A stretch of DNA of 49,586 bases from Planctomycetota bacterium (GTDB lineage Bacteria; Planctomycetota; UBA1135; GCA-002748355): assembly GCA_020426005.1 (NCBI GenBank), contig JAGQQW010000013.1, forward strand, positions 1 through 49,586, given 5' to 3'. The translations under genes and the position numbers were made by a program. Shown here one piece after another: positions 1 to 10,200 of this stretch. Within the stretch, counting starts at the first letter, position 1. Each line of letters starts with the position of its first letter. The notes beneath the pieces were generated by a model that saw nothing but the letters and a program-made list of their open reading frames with translations, was not told where the DNA came from and searched no databases.

Positions 1-756
1 GTCGAGCGCGCGATCACTGCGTTCACCCGCGCGTTGTCCGCACAACCAGAGTCCGACAAGGCGCGGCGCAACCTCGAACGTGCGTTGCTCCTGAAGAAAG
101 AGATCGAGGATCAGCAGCAGAAGAAGTCCGACGAGAGCAAAGACGACGAGCAGAAGAAGGACGAGCAGAAGAAGGACGAGCAGGACAAGAAGGACGAGCA
201 GAAGAAGGACGACAAGCAGGAGCAGGACAAGAAGTCCGACGAGCAGGAACGCGACGAGAAGAAGCCCGACGAGAACAAAGACGACGAAAACAAAGACGAG
301 CAGAAGCAGAACGAGCAGAAGCAGAACGAGCAGAAGCAGAACGATCAGAAGCAGAACGAGCAGGACAAGAACGAGCAGGACGGCAAGAAGCCGGACGACG
401 AGCAGCAGAAACCCGACGAGCAGAGCAAAGGCGAGCAGAAGCCCGACGACTCCAAGCAAGGCGAGCAGAAGCCGCAGGATTCCCAGGAGCCGGACGAGCA
501 ACCCGGGACCGACGAGAAGCCGCAGGACTCCAAGCAGGAAGAACCGAAGGAGAAGGACGCCAAGGCGCAGCCTTCGGAGGGCAAGCAGCAGCAGACGAAG
601 GACGGTGAGCCGCAGGAGACCACCGAGCAACGCGGGGAGTTGACTCCGGCACAGGTGCGGTTGCTGCAGCGTCAGCTCGAAAAGCTCATGGAGGAACAGC
701 GCAAGCTTCGAAAGGTCCAAGCCGAGCGCAGCCAGTCCGGAAAGAAGGGATGGTGA
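1..756 (+). CDS. batC: BatC-like TPR protein, 3' part only (5' end outside window)
   Basis: The frame is open from base 1, so the gene begins upstream. The first visible residues (VERAITAFTRALSAQPESDK) read as the end of a TPR helix pair. About 150 residues of low-complexity Asp/Glu/Lys/Gln follow, then a C-terminal helix (LTPAQVRLLQRQLEKLMEEQ) of the kind that ends BatC proteins. The tract is built from 15-bp DNA units, four of them in a row at 301-360. The stop shares its last base with the ATG of the BatD gene, so the two are translationally coupled. Bat proteins (BatA-E) are periplasmic or membrane factors first linked to aerotolerance in Bacteroides; their molecular role is unsettled. 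The BatC call rests on position before batD/batE and the TPR plus charged-tail architecture. A VWA-TPR (BatB/C) fusion is possible, since the N-terminus is missing. Confidence 0.7.
   Translation, partial: VERAITAFTRALSAQPESDKARRNLERALLLKKEIEDQQQKKSDESKDDEQKKDEQKKDEQDKKDEQKKDDKQEQDKKSDEQERDEKKPDENKDDENKDEQKQNEQKQNEQKQNDQKQNEQDKNEQDGKKPDDEQQKPDEQSKGEQKPDDSKQGEQKPQDSQEPDEQPGTDEKPQDSKQEEPKEKDAKAQPSEGKQQQTKDGEPQETTEQRGELTPAQVRLLQRQLEKLMEEQRKLRKVQAERSQSGKKGW
301..360 (+). repeat. 15-bp tandem repeat, four units, in batC
   Basis: Four consecutive copies of CAGAAGCAGAACGAG, the third ending in T instead of G. They encode a QKQNE pentapeptide repeat. Looser GAGCAGAAGAAGGAC-type units surround them from about 140 to 480. 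Because the unit is a multiple of 3, copy-number change would alter length without shifting the frame. Confidence 0.9.
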
Positions 757-2537
757 TGCGCGCCGCTCTCGGGATTCTCACCGCGCTCTTGGCGCTGGCC
801 GCTTCGAGTTCTGTGTCGTCGCAGAGTGCGATGACGTTGTCGTTGAGTGGACCGGACGCCGAGGTCGTACAGCTCGGCGAGCGGGCGTTGGTGCGCCTCG
901 AGGCAGAGAACGGTGATGGGGCGACCCTGCTCGAGCTGCCGAAGATCTCGAACGTACGCGCGCGAGCTTCCGCTCCCAGCGATTCCTCGAACCGGCAGTT
1001 CGTCAATGGTCAGTTGATCGTCGATCACACCGCGCGCCAATGGACGATCGAGTTCGAGCCGGTCGAGGTCGGAACGTATCGTGTACCACCGCTGCGCGTT
1101 CGGGACGCGACGGGTCGCGTGCACGAAACGCGCCCATTCACGTTCCGGTGCGTCGCAGGACGCGCATCGAGTGCCTTCATCGAGGTTTCGTTCGAGCCCT
1201 CGAAGCCCTACGTCGGCGAGACCGTGGCGATGCGGATTCGATTCGGCGTCGAGCCTCGACACGTCGGCCTGCTGGTGCGCCAAACGCGTTACCAGCAGGC
1301 ACGTGACTTCAACATCGACTTTCCATCTTGGGACGAGATGCCAGCCGGCGCGGTGGCGAGCGATACGCTGGATAGCCTGCCCAACGCGCTGATCGTGCTC
1401 GTCAACCGTAATTATCGAATCCTGCACGATCTCGGCGTTCAGAAGCGCGGAGACACGTCGTTCCATGTGTTCGAGATCGCCAAGACGATGCGTCCCGAGC
1501 GCATCGGCGACTACGAACTGGATCGGGCGACCCTGCGGTATGCGTGGATTTCGAAGTTCGGCCGCAACGCGTTCGGCGAGAGGTTCGCGACCGAGAAGAG
1601 TGACGAGTTCGCACGCAGTGAGCCCGTCCGACTCGAAGTCCGTGCACTACCGTCCGAGGGCCGCCCCGCCGACTTCACCGGTGCCGTCGGCACGCTGACG
1701 ATGGACGCGACGCTCGACAAGCGCGAGGTGCGCGTCGGCGAGAGCTTCCCGTTCGTGCTGCGTCTCACGGGCACCGCGGTTCACGACGGGATGGCTGCGC
1801 CGGATCTCACCAAGCTGGCGGGATTCGAAGGGTTCCACGTCTTTGGCAAGAAAGTCGAAGTCGAGGGTAGGACGCTCGTCGCACACTACGACCTGTCGGC
1901 GTTGCAACCGGGCGATGCCGTCCTGCCCGAGATCCGCATTCCGCATTTCGATACCGCGTCGAGTAGCTACGACGTCGCGCGTGTCGGGCCGTTTCGACTC
2001 ACGGTGACGGGTAGCGTCGCGAAGGAGCTCGAGGCTCTACCCGAGTCCAAGAAGGCGTTGACCGCTGGAGTCGACGACCTCTGGGATCGTATGGATGTAC
2101 GCGGCGACGCGCCGGAACGATTCCGGCCTTCTCCGTTGCTCGCGTGGCTCGCCCTGGCCTTGCCATTCCTGTTGTTCGGCCTCGGGTTCGCGACAACCCG
2201 CTTCGTGCACCGTGCGCGGAGCGACGTGGCGGGACGAAGGCGCCGCGGCGCGCGTCGTGTGTTCGAAGAACGTCTCGCACAGCAGGGACCACTCGTCGCC
2301 TTGACCGGGTTCATCGCCGATCGACTCGGAATCGAAGCGGGAGCCGTGGTGGGGCAGGACCTCGAGGCGCGACTCGTGCGTCACGGCCTCGGTGTGGATC
2401 GCGCACGAGAGGTCGTCGGCCTCGTCCAGCGCCTCGAAGCGCTTCGCTACGCCGGTTCCGATGCGACGGCAGAAGCCGAACACGCGCGGGATGCGTCGAG
2501 CATGGCGGATCGGCTCGAGAAGGAGTTGCGGGCATGA
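756..2537 (+). CDS. batD: BatD-like oxygen-tolerance membrane protein
   Basis: 593 residues from the ATG at 756; an in-frame ATG at 750 is also possible. There is a signal peptide (about residues 1-22), then a long run of beta-rich Ig-like domains typical of BatD (YVGETVAMRIRF, VRVGESFPFVLRLTG). A single membrane helix lies near residues 460-482 (LLAWLALALPFLLFGLGFAT), followed by a cytoplasmic tail of about 110 residues. The repeated 'xVGExxxxxxRL' strands and the batC/batE flanks support the BatD call (PF13584). The protein is probably anchored in the inner membrane with its bulk in the periplasm. It overlaps batC by 1 bp and batE by 4 bp, so the three form one operon. The exact reaction or partner is not known for the family. 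Confidence 0.8.
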   Translation: MRAALGILTALLALAASSSVSSQSAMTLSLSGPDAEVVQLGERALVRLEAENGDGATLLELPKISNVRARASAPSDSSNRQFVNGQLIVDHTARQWTIEFEPVEVGTYRVPPLRVRDATGRVHETRPFTFRCVAGRASSAFIEVSFEPSKPYVGETVAMRIRFGVEPRHVGLLVRQTRYQQARDFNIDFPSWDEMPAGAVASDTLDSLPNALIVLVNRNYRILHDLGVQKRGDTSFHVFEIAKTMRPERIGDYELDRATLRYAWISKFGRNAFGERFATEKSDEFARSEPVRLEVRALPSEGRPADFTGAVGTLTMDATLDKREVRVGESFPFVLRLTGTAVHDGMAAPDLTKLAGFEGFHVFGKKVEVEGRTLVAHYDLSALQPGDAVLPEIRIPHFDTASSSYDVARVGPFRLTVTGSVAKELEALPESKKALTAGVDDLWDRMDVRGDAPERFRPSPLLAWLALALPFLLFGLGFATTRFVHRARSDVAGRRRRGARRVFEERLAQQGPLVALTGFIADRLGIEAGAVVGQDLEARLVRHGLGVDRAREVVGLVQRLEALRYAGSDATAEAEHARDASSMADRLEKELRA

Positions 2538-3304
2538 TCGGGCAGGCGACGACTGCACGTGACCTCCGAGTTCTCGCACTCGTCTGCGGGCTCGTCGTTC
2601 TTGTGGCCGTTTGCGCGCGGGTCGGGAGCGCACAAGCGACGGTGGATCGCGCGGAGGCCGCAGAGTCGGCCTACCGTGCAGGCGATTACGAGCGCGCGAA
2701 GACGGCGTGGTCGGCGCTCCTCGAAGAGCGCGGCGAGGATCCGCGTCTCGAGTACGATCTCGGCAATTGTGAGTATCGGCTCGGCAACCATGCGCGCGCC
2801 CTTTGGCACTTCGAGCGCGCTAGGCGTCGACTCGGCGGCGACGAGCGCGTGCGCTTCAACCTCGCGTTGACCGAGCGCGCGCTTGGCCTGCAAGGTGTCG
2901 AGTCGACGAGCTTCTTCAAGGACGTGAGCGAACGGTTGCGATCGATGACGATCGGCGAGTGGTTCTGGACGGGGCTCTGGACCGAACTCGCAGGGCTCGC
3001 GCTTCTCGCAGTGGCCGTCACGAAGAGGTGGCGGGTGCTGTCGGTGATCGCCCTCGTCGTCGCCTTTGGCGGTGGTGCTGCTCTCGCTCGTGCTGCGACT
3101 CTCGATCCTGACAGAGTCATGGGCGTCGTGGTCCTCGAAGATCAGACCGAGGTGAGAGCCGAACCCAGAACCGAGCTCGCCCCATTGATGAAGCTCAGCG
3201 CGGGCGTCCGCGCACGCTACGTGGCTTCGAGTCCTGGATGGGTTCGCATACGGATTCAAGATCGAGACGGCTGGATCGAACGCGGTGCCGCTGGGCTCTA
3301 CTGA
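2534..3304 (+). CDS. batE: BatE-like TPR/SH3 membrane protein
   Basis: 256 residues from an ATG that overlaps the batD stop (ATGA). In order: a signal peptide or membrane anchor (residues about 12-33), a TPR pair (AESAYRAGDYERAKTAWSAL, then YDLGNCEYRLGNHARALWHF), two membrane helices near residues 145-190, and a C-terminal bacterial SH3-like domain (VRAEPRTELAPLMKLSAGVR...GWVRIRIQDRDGWI). This order is that of BatE. The SH3-like end may bind peptidoglycan or a partner in the periplasm; that is inference. It is the last gene of the bat operon: the next gene begins 72 bases later behind its own candidate promoter and ribosome-binding site. Confidence 0.8.
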   Translation: MIGQATTARDLRVLALVCGLVVLVAVCARVGSAQATVDRAEAAESAYRAGDYERAKTAWSALLEERGEDPRLEYDLGNCEYRLGNHARALWHFERARRRLGGDERVRFNLALTERALGLQGVESTSFFKDVSERLRSMTIGEWFWTGLWTELAGLALLAVAVTKRWRVLSVIALVVAFGGGAALARAATLDPDRVMGVVVLEDQTEVRAEPRTELAPLMKLSAGVRARYVASSPGWVRIRIQDRDGWIERGAAGLY

Positions 3305-3330
3305 GCCGGTCGGCGGATCGCGTGTATGCT
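3302..3330 (+). promoter_or_regulatory. Candidate promoter for the beta-helix gene
   Basis: A -10-like TATGCT at 3325-3330, preceded by TG, lies 46 bases before the ATG at 3377. The -35 position (about 3302-3307, TGAGCC) is weak. This is pattern recognition only. Confidence 0.25.
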
Positions 3331-3376
3331 GCATCGCGCTTCTCTCCCACCGTCGACCGCCAGAGAGAACCATCCG

Positions 3377-4564
3377 ATGCTCATGTTCGATTCCGTGCTT
3401 TCCCGTGCGCTGATCCTTTCCGCCGGGGTCATCACTCTCTGCGCTTCCGTGGCCGCACAGTCGCGCATCGTCGTCGATGCGAACAATGGGCCGGGAACGC
3501 ACTTCACCGCGTTGCCCCCTGCCATCGCTGCAGCGAAGGACGGAGACTTGGTCCTCGTTCGGCCTGGCCGCTACGCGCCGTTCTCGACGTCCAAGGCACT
3601 CGACGTCGTTGCCGAACTCGGTGCCGTGATCGATTCGGGATCCACGAGTGGGCCCCTCTCGATCACGGATCTCAAAGTCGGACAACGCTTCGTGCTCGCC
3701 GGGTTCATCCTCGACTTCACGTACATCGACGTGGCCCGTTGCCGGGGGCTCGTGACGCTGACCGGCCTCGCGACCAACAAGATCGATTCGAGTCGCAACG
3801 CGCTGTACCTACGTGAGTGCGCCGACGTCGTGATCCACGGTTGTGCGCTCAAGTTCGTGCAGTTCTCTCGAAGCTCCGTGCGTGCAAGTGACTGCATCTT
3901 CGCGCACAGCGGGATCGCTTCGCTCGTCGGAACTCCGGGTGTTCGCCTCTACAGCTCAGACCTCTCGCTCACGGCCAGCAAGGTCGTCGGTGGTGACGGC
4001 ACGGGACACGGCGCCGCGTGGGCCGCGATCATCGTCAGCCCGGACACTGGACAGGGCTCTAGGGCGAGCAACGTCCGCGTCTTCGGGGACGCCATGACGT
4101 CGCTCGTCGGCGGTGTGTATTCGGGCTTCCAACAAATGCCCGCGATCCAGGACTTCAGTGCGCAGGCGACGCTCGAACTCGACCCGCGTGTTTCCCTCGT
4201 GGGTGGAGTGCAGGGCTTCACGAAGACGACCAACGCGAAGCGGCTTTCCCTGTCGGTCGGCTATTCCTTCGTCGGACAGACGGCCAACCTGAGACTGGTG
4301 CGAAGCTCACAGCAGGTCGCCGCGATCTTCGTGTCGACTCATCGCAACAAGATCCCCTTGGCTGGCCTCGGCGATTGGTATCTCGAACCATCCCTGCAGT
4401 TCGTCGCTGCAGCCCACGCGTTCGGAAGCAACGATGCCTTCGAGGCGCACTTGGGGCTGCCGAATGCACCGTCGCTTCAAGGGCTCGCGATCGGCTATCA
4501 AGCGATCGGGATCGATCGCGGCGCGCTCGAGTTGTCGAACCCCGTCCTGCAAGTGTTGCGCTGA
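3377..4564 (+). CDS. Exported right-handed beta-helix-like protein
   Basis: 395 residues. The ATG at 3377 was chosen because it follows an AGAGAG ribosome-binding site and begins a signal peptide ending in ASVAAQS. The mature start (IVVDANNGPGTHFTALPPAI, then DGDLVLVRPGRY) is the classic opening of pectate-lyase-like parallel beta-helix proteins in which repeated short strands follow 'dG D.i.v.pG.Y'. The middle (residues about 90-200) keeps the helix pattern (ADVVIHGCALKFV, SSVRASDCIFAHSG). The last 100 or so residues look like a weak member of the C-terminal module shared by other exported proteins here (see findings). No catalytic residues for a lyase or hydrolase could be named, so a structural or adhesive surface role is as likely as an enzymatic one. 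Confidence 0.7.
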   Translation: MLMFDSVLSRALILSAGVITLCASVAAQSRIVVDANNGPGTHFTALPPAIAAAKDGDLVLVRPGRYAPFSTSKALDVVAELGAVIDSGSTSGPLSITDLKVGQRFVLAGFILDFTYIDVARCRGLVTLTGLATNKIDSSRNALYLRECADVVIHGCALKFVQFSRSSVRASDCIFAHSGIASLVGTPGVRLYSSDLSLTASKVVGGDGTGHGAAWAAIIVSPDTGQGSRASNVRVFGDAMTSLVGGVYSGFQQMPAIQDFSAQATLELDPRVSLVGGVQGFTKTTNAKRLSLSVGYSFVGQTANLRLVRSSQQVAAIFVSTHRNKIPLAGLGDWYLEPSLQFVAAAHAFGSNDAFEAHLGLPNAPSLQGLAIGYQAIGIDRGALELSNPVLQVLR

Positions 4565-4606
4565 CGCAGTGTTCAGCGACCTGTCGACGGGGCGCGACGA
4601 TTCACG

Positions 4607-6103
4607 TCACAGACCGACTTCGATCGTCACCGCGTTGCTCGCACTCGTGAGTCCAGTGGCGCCGAGCGTCACGAACGCGTGGTGGAGCTTGTGTCCGAGC
4701 AGGTAGCGTGCGAACGGCGTGGGCAGCACGAAGTCCGTAGCAGCGCTTCCGCGTGCATCGAGCACGCCGAAGCCTCGCGGCAAGAACGAAGAGTTGGGGA
4801 TCGCCGCTGTGAATTCGAGGTACGGGTCGTAGTCGAGCGGAATCGAGACGTTGCCGACTCGGAGCGGTCCCTTTCCCGTGAGCGATCCGAGGACGAGGTA
4901 CGGCTGACCCGCCAGCGCGGGGGCGTCGAGAAGAAGGCGCTGAGATCCGCCGTACTGCGCGTGGATGCCGTGTCCACAAGCTACGAGAGGTTTGCCGAGA
5001 TCTTCGAGGTCGTAGTAGCAGACCGCTCCCATGACACTCGGGGCGACTTTGATGTCGTTGTCCCAAGTCGGTGCGCTGACGAGCAAGCCTGTTTGCGTGA
5101 GCGCGAGTCGAGGGCCGAATTGCGCTTGGGACAAAAAGCCATCCGGGTAGCCGAAGGACGCGATCTTCGTCCATCCGGTCGCGCCGGCATCGAAGACCTC
5201 GACTCGGCCGTACGTTCCGGTCGCGAGCCTCGACCCCATGAGGCTGATCTGGAGCGCTTGGCCTTTGACGATGGTACCGACTTCGGTCCAGGTCGATCCG
5301 GAGCGTGCGAACTCGAGGACATTGTCCTTCGTGCTCGCGATGAGTCGGTTCCCGTCGAGTTGGAGCGTGCTGCCGAAGAAGGAGGTCGCGCTCGGCGACT
5401 TCTCCGTGAAGGACGCGATCTCTGTCCACGTGGACCCGACCTTGTCGAACACGTAGACACTTCCGGCGTACGAGTTCGTACCCATCGCGCCGACCAGAAG
5501 TTTCTGGCCATCGAACGCGAAGTTGATTCCGAAGAAGTCCTGGGGTGACGGCGCGAGCTTCGGAGACAGCGTGCCGTCATGAGTCCATCCCTGCGCAGTC
5601 TTGCGATACACGTACGCGATGCCTCGATCGTCGTTGTAGGCCGGATTCCCGACTGCGATCAAAGTGCCGTCGCGCGACACGGCGAGCGCATTTCCGAAGC
5701 CGACATGCCGACGCGGGCTGCCGAACGTGGCAACCGTCGTCCACCCGGAGGAAGATCGTTCGGCGATCGTGATCGACGCAACGTTCTGCGAATCGAGCGG
5801 GTCCGCTGCGACGGCCGTGCCGCCACCGATCGCCACGTTTCTGCCGACAGCCTTCGCGGTCGGACTCTTGCTCGTGATGGACGCGACTCGAGTCCACGAT
5901 CCGCTCGGTGCGAGTTCGTGGATCTGCGCTGAGGTTCCGAAGTACTGACCGAAGACGGCACAGTTGTAGTCAGCTGCGATGTCGAATCCGACCTCTTGTC
6001 GGTCTTTTCCGATGTGGATGGATGCCGGCGGGCATTGGGCGATGACGGTTGCGGTCATCAACAGGGTCGCGACGGCAGACCCGATTGCATGGTTGTGGGC
6101 CAT
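4607..6103 (-). CDS. Exported FG-GAP-type beta-propeller protein with shared C-terminal module
   Basis: 498 residues. The start at 6103 is preceded on the minus strand by AAGGAG and begins a signal peptide ending near ATVIAQ. The body has repeated propeller strands of the FG-GAP_2 kind: GRNVAIGGGTAVAADP, GNALAVSRDGTLIAVGNPAY, GINFAFDGQKLLVGAMGT, GSTLQLDGNRLIAST, each followed by 'G.vYvf.k....W...a.f'. From about residue 390 the C-terminal module starts (YLVLGSLTGKGPLRVGN, then VLDARGSAATDFVLP). No enzymatic motif is visible. It is convergent with the beta-helix gene, with 42 bases between their stops, and lies downstream of the DUF2459 gene on the same strand. Confidence 0.75.
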   Translation of the reverse strand: MAHNHAIGSAVATLLMTATVIAQCPPASIHIGKDRQEVGFDIAADYNCAVFGQYFGTSAQIHELAPSGSWTRVASITSKSPTAKAVGRNVAIGGGTAVAADPLDSQNVASITIAERSSSGWTTVATFGSPRRHVGFGNALAVSRDGTLIAVGNPAYNDDRGIAYVYRKTAQGWTHDGTLSPKLAPSPQDFFGINFAFDGQKLLVGAMGTNSYAGSVYVFDKVGSTWTEIASFTEKSPSATSFFGSTLQLDGNRLIASTKDNVLEFARSGSTWTEVGTIVKGQALQISLMGSRLATGTYGRVEVFDAGATGWTKIASFGYPDGFLSQAQFGPRLALTQTGLLVSAPTWDNDIKVAPSVMGAVCYYDLEDLGKPLVACGHGIHAQYGGSQRLLLDAPALAGQPYLVLGSLTGKGPLRVGNVSIPLDYDPYLEFTAAIPNSSFLPRGFGVLDARGSAATDFVLPTPFARYLLGHKLHHAFVTLGATGLTSASNAVTIEVGL

Positions 6104-6214
6104 GAAGGCACTCCTTGGGTTCAGAAGTCGGCACCAGCGGGTGGCTGGCGATCTCGTGGGGGCGAGACGAACCATTGAGCATATCTGAATCCGGTGCGGG
6201 AGTGCCTTGCGGCG

Positions 6215-6988
6215 TCAACGAATGCGTCCGAGCTGGTAGAGAATCGCTTTGTCGAAGGGGGACCAGAGGGCGGCGCGAATGCCGGCATGCTTCAGTCCGG
6301 CGTTGACCCAGTCATTGCATGTGTGGAGCGCGTGGTAGCTTCCGCGTGCTTCGTAGAAGTCGTCGAGGTTGCCATAGCCACGGTTGTCGAGCCGAACGAA
6401 TGCGCCATGTTCGTCTCGTGCGAACTGACCTTCGATGTACTCGATGAGCCGCCCGAGCCGCGCATCGTCGACGACCAAGCGCCGCGACTCGCCCAGTGCG
6501 TCGGGGCGCATCCACGAGAACGAGACGTGCATCAGGGTCGTGGTCGGCCAGAAAACCGCCCCGAGCGCCGTCGAGACTTCGAGGTCGGACCAGGTTGGTG
6601 TATCGAGATAGAAGTGACGCTCGCCCCATCCGAAGTGCACCCACAATGCGCCCTTCTGGCGGCCGGCCTCGCGAGCGATCGTTCCATCGGAGGACAGTTG
6701 CAGAGTCTCGGTCCAATCTCGAAGCCTGGACTTCGCGGGCAGCGCGAAGTCGCAATGAACACCGTTCGTCGAGACGAAGATCTCCGTCCCGTCCGGAGCA
6801 TCTTCGTAATCGGTGTTGACGGGGATGATCCCGCAGATCGTCGCGAGCCCGACATACGCCAGGATCATGCCCGCGATTGCGATGGCGATTCGCATCAACC
6901 ATCGCAGGGCCGTCATCGACCGCGAACGTCGGGGCTCGCGGGCCGAGGCGGCGATGGAGTCACGATTGCACGGTTCGTCAGTAGCCAT
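6215..6988 (-). CDS. DUF2459 family protein with N-terminal membrane helix
   Basis: 257 residues from 6988, or 233 from the alternative ATG at 6916 just before the hydrophobic stretch (IAIAIAGMILAYVGLATICG). The family signature is clear: IFVSTNGVHCDFALPA, VHFGWGERHFYLDTPTW, LDDFYEARGSYHALHTCNDW and GIRAALWSPFD match the conserved blocks of DUF2459 (TIGR02117/PF09601). The conserved H, W, C and N residues suggest an active site, possibly of an NlpC/P60-like or lipid-acting fold, but no function is established. The protein is probably tethered to the inner membrane facing out. The FG-GAP gene follows 111 bases downstream on the same strand. Confidence 0.8.
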   Translation of the reverse strand: MATDEPCNRDSIAASAREPRRSRSMTALRWLMRIAIAIAGMILAYVGLATICGIIPVNTDYEDAPDGTEIFVSTNGVHCDFALPAKSRLRDWTETLQLSSDGTIAREAGRQKGALWVHFGWGERHFYLDTPTWSDLEVSTALGAVFWPTTTLMHVSFSWMRPDALGESRRLVVDDARLGRLIEYIEGQFARDEHGAFVRLDNRGYGNLDDFYEARGSYHALHTCNDWVNAGLKHAGIRAALWSPFDKAILYQLGRIR

Positions 6989-7213
6989 CTACGGGAACAA
7001 ATCGTCCGAACTTCTGAGACACCGCACTAGTACGAAATCCTAGCGCGCCGGGGCGTCGCACGATTCGTCGGGCGAGGTTGAGACCAGTGCGTCGATCCGA
7101 CGATCCGAGAACTGCCGATTTGGTCGGAAACCGGTGTCCGTTCGCTACGTTGTGGCGTGCCCGAAGCGTCCCCACGGCGAATCGAACCTGTGAAACCGAC
7201 AAGAGGCAATTCA
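6989..7213. promoter_or_regulatory. Divergent intergenic region, 225 bp
   Basis: Lies between the DUF2459 gene (minus) and the large macroglobulin-like gene (plus), so it must hold promoters for both. On the plus strand TTGGTC at 7120-7125 and a poor -10 (GCTACG at 7144-7149) are the only candidate pair I see. AGAGG at 7202-7206 serves as ribosome-binding site for the ATG at 7214. No clear operator is visible. Confidence 0.3.
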
Positions 7214-10200
7214 ATGCGTCCCACGTGGCTCTCGGCTCTTTGGACTTTTCTCGCGTTCCTGGTCGCCACGGGGGTGCAAGTCACCGTCGCGCAGGGACGT
7301 GAAATCGGTTTCGAGGAGAGGTATGCGCTCGCTGCGGATCGCAAGCAGGCGCTCGGAGCGCTGATCCCGGGAACGCCGGACTACTACTTCTACAGCTGTC
7401 TCGAGTCTCTCGATCGGGGTGACTTCGCGGCGACGAGGTCGATGCTCACGGCGTGGATTCGGCGACACGGACGCGGTCCGCGGGTTCGTCAGATCGAGCA
7501 TCGGATCGAGTTGCTCTCGTATCGAGACCAGCCGACGGGAACGTTCGACTACCTGCGGCGCCAGCTCGGATTGCGGTTCGACGACCAACGCCGGGTTCCT
7601 GGGAAGAAGCCCGACCTGCCGATGCGGCTCGACGATCGGCTCATTCGCGCCGAGACTCTCGACGCGCGTGCCTTCCAGGCACATCAGGGTACGGTGGACG
7701 GGTTCCGCCCGTCTGCGTTCGCGGCGCTTGCCGCGCGCGAACTCAGCGACACGCAGTTCCGCAGCCTGATGTCCAAGCTGCAGGAACCGGACATCCAGGG
7801 CTTGCCGAACCTCGTCGTCAGAGAACTCGCCGACCGAAGGAGTGGTGGCTTCGGGTCGCTCACGATCCACTCTCGGCTGACGCTGCCACAACTCGAAGCG
7901 TGCATTCGTCTTCGTCCCGACCTGCTGAACTCGGGAGTGTTCATTCAGACGTACCTGCGGCGCTTGCTGCCGAACTCGGACGAATCCGTGCGCTTCGACT
8001 CTACGGTGCGCGAGGCATACTTCGATCGACTCGAGGCGTTCGTCCAGCGCCTGCCCGAAGCACAGAACTCGCTGAAGGCGCACGTGCTCTATCACAGGCT
8101 CGAGCATGACATCGCGCAGGGCGTGCTCGATCGCGAGCGCTTCATCCGCTACCTGCAGTTGCCACGTTCGTTTTTCTACTACCGCAAGGAGCGCGTTCAG
8201 CGGCGTGCGGTTCCACTCGTCGACTACGCGGCGTCGTTCGAGACGGGTTTTGGCGCGATTCGAAACGACGAGCCACTCGTGCGTCGGTACCTGATGCACT
8301 TCCTCGCATCTGCCGATGGGTTCGAGGCGTTTCGCGAGTACTTCGAAGAGGCGTACCTGAAGCGCGCATTCGCCGAAGTGAAGATCCTTCAGGGTGCGGC
8401 GGACAGCGAAGCGGAGAAGGAACGCTGGTACTCGATGCTCGGGGATCCTGCGTATTACGAGGCCCTCGAGAAGCGCGTCGACATCGAATTCGCACCGACG
8501 CAACGACGCATGTGGCGTCGTGACGAAACCGTGACGATCGATGCGCACGTGAAGAACGTCTCGACGCTGATCGTCAAGGTCTTCGAAGTCGACGCGTTCA
8601 ACTTCATCCGTGCCAACTGGCGAGATGTGGACGCAGCCGTCGACCTCGATGGTCTCGTGGCCAACGAAGAGAAGACCTACACCTACAGCGAACCGGCTTC
8701 GCGGCGTGTCCTGAGGCACTTCGACCTTCCGGCTTTGGACCGCCCAGGCGTCTACGTCGTCGAACTCATCGGCAACGGGATGTCGAGTCGTGCTGTAATC
8801 CAGAAGGGGCGACTGCGTTTCACGGAGCGGACGGGTGCGGCAGGACACGTGTTCCGTGTCTTCGACGAGACGGGTGCGGCCCACCCCGAAGCCAAGATCT
8901 GGTTTGGCAATCGCGACTACCTTGCCGGTGAAAACGGCGAGATCGTCTTGCCGTTCTCGACCAAGCCGGGAAACGCGAGAATCATTCTGCGCGACGGTGA
9001 TCTCGCGACGTATGCGATGTTCGCGCACGAGGCCGAGAGCTACACATTGCACAGTGGCATCGAAGTCGCGCGTGAGTCCCTGCTCGCTGGCAAGATGGCG
9101 AAGGTTCTCGTGCGTCCGACGCTGATGCTCGGGGATACGCGTGTCGGGCTCTCGCTCCTCGAAGCGCCGCAGCTCGTCGTCGTAGCCACGGACTTGCACG
9201 GAACGAAGACGCAAGACGAGATCGCGATCGACGGACCGACGATGGGTGCGGAGTTCGTACACGGGATCCGGGTGCCCGAAGATTTGAGATCACTCGCAGC
9301 GTGGATTCGCGGGAAGGTCCGCAACGTGAGCGAGGATCGGACGGTGGATGTCACGAGCTCGGTCAAGACGTTCGATGTCAACGTGATCGATGGCACTGCG
9401 AACACGTGGGCTCCCGTCCTCGGCGCACGCGCGAGCGAGGCGGGTAAGACGCTCTACCACATCGATGTCCTCGGGAAGTCCGGTGAACCCAAGGACGGCG
9501 TCGCGCTCCAACTCGTGCTCCAGCACCGCGACTACGTCGACCCGGTAACGGTGTCGTTGAAGTCGGACGAGAACGGTCGTCTCGAGCTCGGCGCGCTCGA
9601 CGGAATCACGTCAGTGACCTGCAACACGGGGATCGAAGATCCGCGCAAGACGTGGCTCTTGGACGACGACCGTCGCAACTATCCGAGGCGACTCCACGGA
9701 GTCGCTGGCGACACCCTGGCCCTTCCGTTCTTCGGCTCGTCGCAGCCGCAGCGTTCGGAGGTTTCGTTCTTCGAGTTGCGCGGCGGGCAAATCGCATTCG
9801 ATGCGTTCGACCATGTGGCGGTCGAGGGTGGATACCTCGAGTTGCGCGACATGGCGCCCGGGAGCTATCGCTTGCACCTCCGGCGGGATGGCGTGTACGT
9901 CGACGTCGAAGTGACTGCGGGCGTTCGGCAGGGAACCGTCGCAGTGGGCACGACGCGCATGTTGGAGTTGCGCGATGCGAGATCCCTGCAAATCACGTCT
10001 GCCGTCGTGGATGAGTCTGCGCTGCGCGTGCGGGTGGCGGGCATGACGAAGAGTACCCGCGTGCACGTGATCGCACATCGCTATCACGAGGCGTTCGACC
10101 CATTCGCGCGACTCTCGGTACCGGATCGACGTTGGCCGCGTTCGTTCGAGAGTGAACCACCGCTCAGCACGTACCACTCCGAGCGGCCGATCGGCGACGA

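Noticed and set aside
23..652. Long minus-strand open frame opposite batC, rich in Ser/Ala/Arg
   Set aside because: A mirror of the low-complexity GAGCAGAAG repeat on the other strand; no start signal and no family resemblance.
6185..6220. Full promoter for the minus-strand FG-GAP gene (TATGCT on the minus strand at 6178-6183 with an upstream TTGACG)
   Set aside because: The -10-like hexamer is good, but the TTGACG is 29 bases from it, too far for a sigma-70 promoter.
7211..9262. 683-codon minus-strand open frame inside the 2126-residue gene
   Set aside because: High GC leaves long antisense frames. Composition (Arg/Glu/Val-rich, no domains) and the coherent plus-strand protein show it is a shadow. 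The same applies to 10724-12016, 9611-10657, 31674-33476 and 37753-39078.
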